Shown piece after piece: positions 59,600 to 64,000 of a DNA stretch of 64,000 bases (the stretch's first letter is position 1; every line of letters starts with the position of its first letter). A program made the position numbers and the translations under genes. The notes below the pieces were generated by a model. The model did not search any database and was not told where the DNA came from. It saw nothing but the letters and a program-made list of their open reading frames with translations. Origin of the DNA: Erodium maritimum (lineage: Eukaryota > Streptophyta > Magnoliopsida > Geraniales > Geraniaceae); NCBI GenBank assembly GCA_963921825.1, contig OY997589.1, forward strand, positions 18,001,735 through 18,065,734. Reading direction: 5' to 3'.

Positions 59600-60599
59600 T
59601 GGGACATCTCAACTATGGATAAACATCGATCCTCATTTTGTTTTGGTCATTTAATAGACCTTGCAAAGAACCCTAAATTATGTGGCCTATTTAGAGGTTA
59701 GGGGTGTCAGTGGAAGGTCAGTAAGGGCGGTCGAATATTGTTTTGGGAAGACCTTTGGTATAGGGACATGACTTTTCGGTATCTTTTCCCTATGATGTAT
59801 TTGATATTGACAGATAAGGACAAGCGTGTGGGTGAGGTTGATAGCAATGGGGTTTGGAATCTTGGTTTTTGAAGAGGTTGTTTGTCGTAGGAAAAGGATG
59901 GGGAATCTGATTTCTTGATCACCTTGGAAGCAATTCGTGTGAGGAAGTGTGTTGGGGATGAGATTGTTTGGCATCGTTATCCTAAAGGTTTCTCCTTTGC
60001 GCAGAGCTTCAAATTGCTGACTGATTGTGATCTCGTGGGCTCGTTGTTTATGTTTAAAAGCTCCCACCAAAGTATGACATGTTGTCTTGGTTGGTGGCTC
60101 ATGATGCGTTATCCTACGAAGTGGTTCTTGGAAAGTCGAGGGTTGAATATATCCTTATCGAAATGTTGTGTCCTCTTTGCGCTTCTTGTTTTTAGGATAC
60201 GATACATTTATTTTTGCACTATAATTTCGCGTGTAGGATCTGGGGAGAACTCGCTCGTGGTGGGGTATTGTTTGGATCTATCTGGATGATTGGGTGACTT
60301 ATTTTCTTGATTGGACAGGGTTGGGACAGAGGCGTTGGCGTAAATCGTGGCTTAAAGGTTGTTATCTCACAATCTGGAAAATCAAGTTACTTCAAAATGC
60401 AGTTGTGTTTACGCTTTTGATCGTTAATTTGAATGAGGTCATGGGAAAGATTCATTGCCCCTCGTTCAAAATTTTAAAAATGACATAAGAGTGATGATAC
60501 AAGAACGTGGTGGTAGGATGAGATGATACCTTGCTGGTAGGTTATATAGGATGTTGATGATAGGATGGAGAACCTTAGCTGGTCGTACAACACTCTCTT
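59600..60599 (+). pseudogene. LINE ORF2 C-terminal zinc-binding (zf-RVT) remnant
   Basis: Plus-strand pieces in different frames: GDEIVWHRYPKGFSFAQSFK (59950-60015), then LSWLVAHDALSYEVVLGKSR and CPLCASC followed by DTIHLFFHYNFACRIWGEL (60080-60250). These match the reverse-transcriptase zinc-binding domain near the C-terminus of plant LINE ORF2: a W-x-P..F core, CxxC, and HLFF..C..A..IW. Several frameshifts are present and the RT itself is missing. Truncated at the right by the gypsy LTR. Confidence 0.7.
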
Positions 60600-61569
60600 T
60601 GTCACACCCCAAATCCGTTTTTGACCGGACTCGAGACGTGAACTAAAATATAATTATAAATAAAGTAAGTTGAAACGAAATAAGCTCCAACGATGGTTCA
60701 AACTCATATATCCTAATAAAAAGAGTCCAATGCTCGAGTACCACAATAAAACGAAATTTAATACAAAGAAGGTACGTCACTAAACAACCCACAAATAAGG
60801 ACTCTCGCCAGGCTCCCCAGCTCTGAGAAGTCCTTTAAACCGACTCACGATCGAAACCTGTAAAACAGTAATGAAGGGGGTGAGCTTTCGCTCAGTAGGA
60901 AAAAGTAGTTAAGGGGATAAGTTATCCGCTCACCACCACGGGTAACCGTCCAATTAAGGCATACTAGTAAGCACAATAACTACGAATCAATTAAACAAGT
61001 AACCCAAGACAACGCTTGGCCCCCACTCGGGTGCAACCCGTAAATCAAACTCAACACTGAACCGAATTCATACATTCTTTTCAACTATGCTCTCAGCACC
61101 CGTCACCTAACAATTCTCAATGGACAACGCCCACAGTTATCTCACAACCGAGCACACGTGCGAACTCGCACGACAATACACAGAACTCGGGTATAACTGT
61201 ATTTCAAATTCACATAAGATCACATAGCTTGCATAAGCAATCACAGCAGTCAACACAGATCAACACACAGAGTGATATCATTAACAATCACTGTCACCTA
61301 TGGTATTCCAGAGCAATGCACCGGCTATCAACAACCCGACTTATCACGTTGTCCGAACTCACATCGGCCTGGACATCTTCCTGACACACGGCTCCTTGGG
61401 GTAACTCATAATATAGCGGACTGGAATCCTCCGTCGGTCGGGTATATCTTCGCGTAACACGGGGCACAAATCACATCACACATACCATCCCGGGGTACGG
61501 TATAAACATTTCTCTGGAGCACCCTCCTCGGCTCTAGATCCCATGTACCGTAATCGCACATGCAGCACA

Positions 61570-61925
61570 TGTATCGCATCGGAACCAATCCTCGCCCTGG
61601 ATATCCTATACCAGAATCCTCCATAGTATAGATATCATACCGGAAGCCTCGGTCTTGATATCTATATCAGAACCATCCATCGATATAGATATCGGACCGG
61701 AACACACCGCCTCGGAACATATCGTGCCAGAACTGGCACAACATCAGTCACCATATCGGACCGGGACAACATCCTCAAACATAACATACCGAACACATCA
61801 TCGGTCTAGATATCCTATACTGGAATCCTCCGTCGGTATAGATATCACACCGGAACACATCATCGGTCTAGATATCCTATACCGGAATCCTCCGTAGGTA
61901 AATGTATCATACCGGAACACACGGT
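61570..61925. repeat. About 60-bp tandem repeat in gypsy LTR
   Basis: Four to five degenerate copies around CGGTCTAGATATCCTATACC and GGAATCCTCC...GGTATAGATATC. Homologous to the array at 2361-2546. Confidence 0.75.
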
Positions 61926-62587
61926 ATATCATTACCAACAATCTTACCGAAACACATCACATCGGTCTATCAATCACCCGATCATATCATAAGGCAGTAG
62001 TTCACGTCATACTAAACATATCATACCAGACATATCATACCAGCATATCATACCGAGCATATCATATCATGATCCTCGATTCAACAACGGATATACCACA
62101 TATCCATCATTACAAGTCATCAGTCACAACAACACAGCCAACACGCAATCATACGGGCCCAACTAGGGACCCACATGTGATACTACAGCACAACAGTTCC
62201 CACACTTACGAGCACGACCTGGCCCGCAAATGGTTCCATATTTATATGACTACGCTAGTTATTCACATCCTACATACGATTCTATATTATATCGATTGTT
62301 CATAACCTATATGCATACTAGTAACTTTCCGCAATTAAACCGGTATTCGCTACTTTTCCCTACCTCGATCGCTATCCAAACGCAAGCCAACACGAGTCGC
62401 CTAGTAGCCTCCTCCGCCGTGCTCGGGAACAACATCTAAGATCACAAGTAATACGAGAATTAATAGTAATTCAAGGGCGGTTTAAAGAGGAAACATCCCA
62501 ATTTAACCCCCAAAAGACTCGGTTATAGATAACCTTCCTAATTACCCGAAAATGACTAAAATGGGCCCAAAAGGCCCAATTCTGATC

Positions 62588-62785
62588 CATCACGGTTCGG
62601 GTCACGGAGCCTTGAAGGACTCCGTGACGGTTCGGGTCACGGAACCGTGATGCTCACCGTCACGGGTGACGTCATGGAACTGTGACGTGTGCCGTCACGA
62701 CCTCCGTCACGGAGCCGTGACGCACTCCGTCACGGAGCCGTGATGCACTCCTTCATGGTCCCCGTCATGGATCCGTGACGGGTCT
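62588..62785. repeat. GTCACGG..CCGTGAC palindrome array in gypsy LTR
   Basis: The longest array of this type in the window: repeated GTCACGGAGCCGTGAC-like dyads with variants, ending GTCATGGATCCGTGACGGGT. It lies about 0.9-1.1 kb from the LTR 5' end. Confidence 0.87.
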
Positions 62786-63662
62786 GACAGTTCCGTCCTT
62801 CTCCTTCCTCCAGCTTCTTCTCCACGAAATCAACCTCTCAAAACTCCATTTTTATCCCCCCAAAACCTCCAAATCAGTCCCATATACCTCAATACTTCAA
62901 TACCCATGTTGGGTTTCATCAAAAAAACAAAAACCTAATTGATTTCTATCAAAATCTACCACTTTTCTCCATGAATCAATCATCTAAACAACAAAAATCT
63001 TAAACCCATGGAAACCCAACCTAGTTCATGCTTTTTCTATCAAACCCATAACTTAAACTTCATCAAAATGAGTTTTGATTGAAGATTTACCTTAGGAATT
63101 AGAGAGAGGAAGAGGAATATGATGAAAACCAAGCCAAGACCCTCCCTTTTCCTTCCTTCCTTCTTCTCCAAGCTTCAATGACTTTCTCTCTCTCTCTTCT
63201 ACCCAAAATTTCTGCCAACACTAGAATATGGGCTGAAAATGCTCTCAAGTGAGGTCTTAAACCTAGAAGTGCAATACCTAAAATGACCCTTGCCCTTTTG
63301 CTTCTCATGCCCAAAAATGAGGGTTAACTGGGTCTTTCTACAACCTTTTCTTCTCCTCCAAGTCATCATGGACAAGTTTCCATGTGGGGTCCACCTTTAC
63401 CCTCAATTAAATCTGACGCATTTAAATTAATCCGATTTAGTCTCTAATTTGACCCCGTTTGACCTGCGGTTGACTTTTTCACAAAAGTAGTCATTAGAAA
63501 GGAAAAGACCCAACTAAGCTAACTGTAACGACGGCTAAGCTTTTTGTGTCACGAAAATGTCCCGAATGACTCCCAGAGTCATCGGTTGACTTTTCCGACG
63601 GAAAGTCAACTTTCGCCAAATTTCACCGGTTCGACCGGGGTTGACCGGGGGCGGTTCTTACA

Positions 63663-64000
63663 CTGTAAGGAACCAATGTAAGAAGATGGAATCGAAGATG
63701 ACGATGCTTCAACTAGCCATACAACACTCTTTGAGGGATCGAAGTAATTAGGAAGATATATGGTGGATTGAATGACGCCACACAGATGATGGAAAGTCTG
63801 TGATAAGTCAAAACAAACAAACTTCAAGGTTTCACACACAAGAAGGTTGAATTGCTTAAGGTTCTTCCTAGTAAAAAGTTCGATTTTTTGTTTCATAAAA
63901 CTCGATTCATACATGTTGAGAATGGATTTTATAAATAGTCCAGCAGTCGATGACCTTCTAGGGTTGAAACTTAATTACAAGAGACTCTAATTAATAATTA
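63663..64000. other. Right flank of the gypsy LTR
   Basis: No gene is recognised. A segment near 63710-63735 (CATACAACACTCTTTGAG) resembles the bases just left of the LTR (CGTACAACACTCTCTTTG at 60584-60601). Confidence 0.4.

Larger units (their letters stand above)
60600..63662 (-). mobile_element. Gypsy (Tekay/Del-like) LTR, 3063 bp, probably solo
   Basis: Left end TGTCACACCCCAAATCCG, right end GGGGGCGGTTCTTACA. It is the longest of the four copies. No PBS or internal sequence adjoins, and the left 5 bp (CTCTT) and right 5 bp (CTGTA) do not match, so either the duplication has decayed or the copy arose by recombination between elements. Confidence 0.87.

Noticed and set aside
1455..63662. 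Reading the gypsy LTRs as plus-strand (TGTCACGCCCC at the 5' end)
   Set aside because: The perfect PBS at 13751-13763 lies on the other side and reads on the minus strand, so the LTRs are minus-strand.

Overview
This is nuclear DNA of a flowering plant, almost certainly a eudicot. The genes have introns with GT..AG borders, the protein families are plant-specific (remorin, RALF, DUF1685, companion of cellulose synthase), and most of the window is retrotransposon sequence. Genus and species cannot be told from the sequence alone.

Host genes. I can support six loci. (1) A two-exon DUF1685 gene on the minus strand (9523-10070). (2) A four-exon remorin on the plus strand (22500-23918). (3) A five-exon class-3 lipase of the oil-body-lipase type on the minus strand (29046-32224); it carries a one-base frameshift, and a copia element has landed 14 bp upstream of its start codon. 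(4) A RALF34-type secreted peptide hormone on the plus strand (43924-44301). (5) An intronless MAPKKK17/18-type kinase on the plus strand (51041-52072). (6) A three-exon companion-of-cellulose-synthase (CC1-like, LEA_2) membrane protein on the minus strand (56414-57515). They are separate plant genes with their own promoters; nothing suggests a functional cluster.

Mobile DNA, left to right. 1-8383 is a three-layer nest: a minus-strand copia 5' LTR, split by a minus-strand gypsy LTR (5-bp TSD TAACT), itself split by a truncated plus-strand copia of the same family as the outer one. 10264-12738 holds a 0.7-kb sequence present twice in direct orientation around a hAT-like fragment. 13105-16331 is a gypsy 5' LTR with PBS and leader, sitting in a LINE remnant (16332-18200). 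24256-28520 is a retroposon-like stretch cut by another gypsy LTR. 32238-36883 is a young copia with TSD CTAAT and LTRs of 250-251 bp. 37154-37530 is a Mutator-type MITE. 37649-43415 is an older copia with TSD GTCAA and 269-bp LTRs. 45307-46509 is a retroposon with a perfect 12-bp TSD. 48360-48797 is a long-hairpin Mutator-type MITE. 53488-54632 is a decayed PIF/Harbinger ORF1-like gene. 54826-55900 and 59600-60599 are LINE remnants. 60600-63662 is a fourth copy of the gypsy LTR.

Most unusual points. The gypsy LTR family (LTR TGTAAGAACC...GGGGCGTGACA, iMet PBS, Tekay/Del-like) carries a 16-bp perfect palindrome, repeated, about 0.9-1.0 kb from its 5' end; one copy has a different 34-bp minisatellite at that place. 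The copia in the lipase 5' UTR lies in the same orientation as the gene, so its 3' LTR TATA box points into the lipase reading frame. I saw no clearly novel multi-gene system; the novelty here is in element structure and element-gene interaction.
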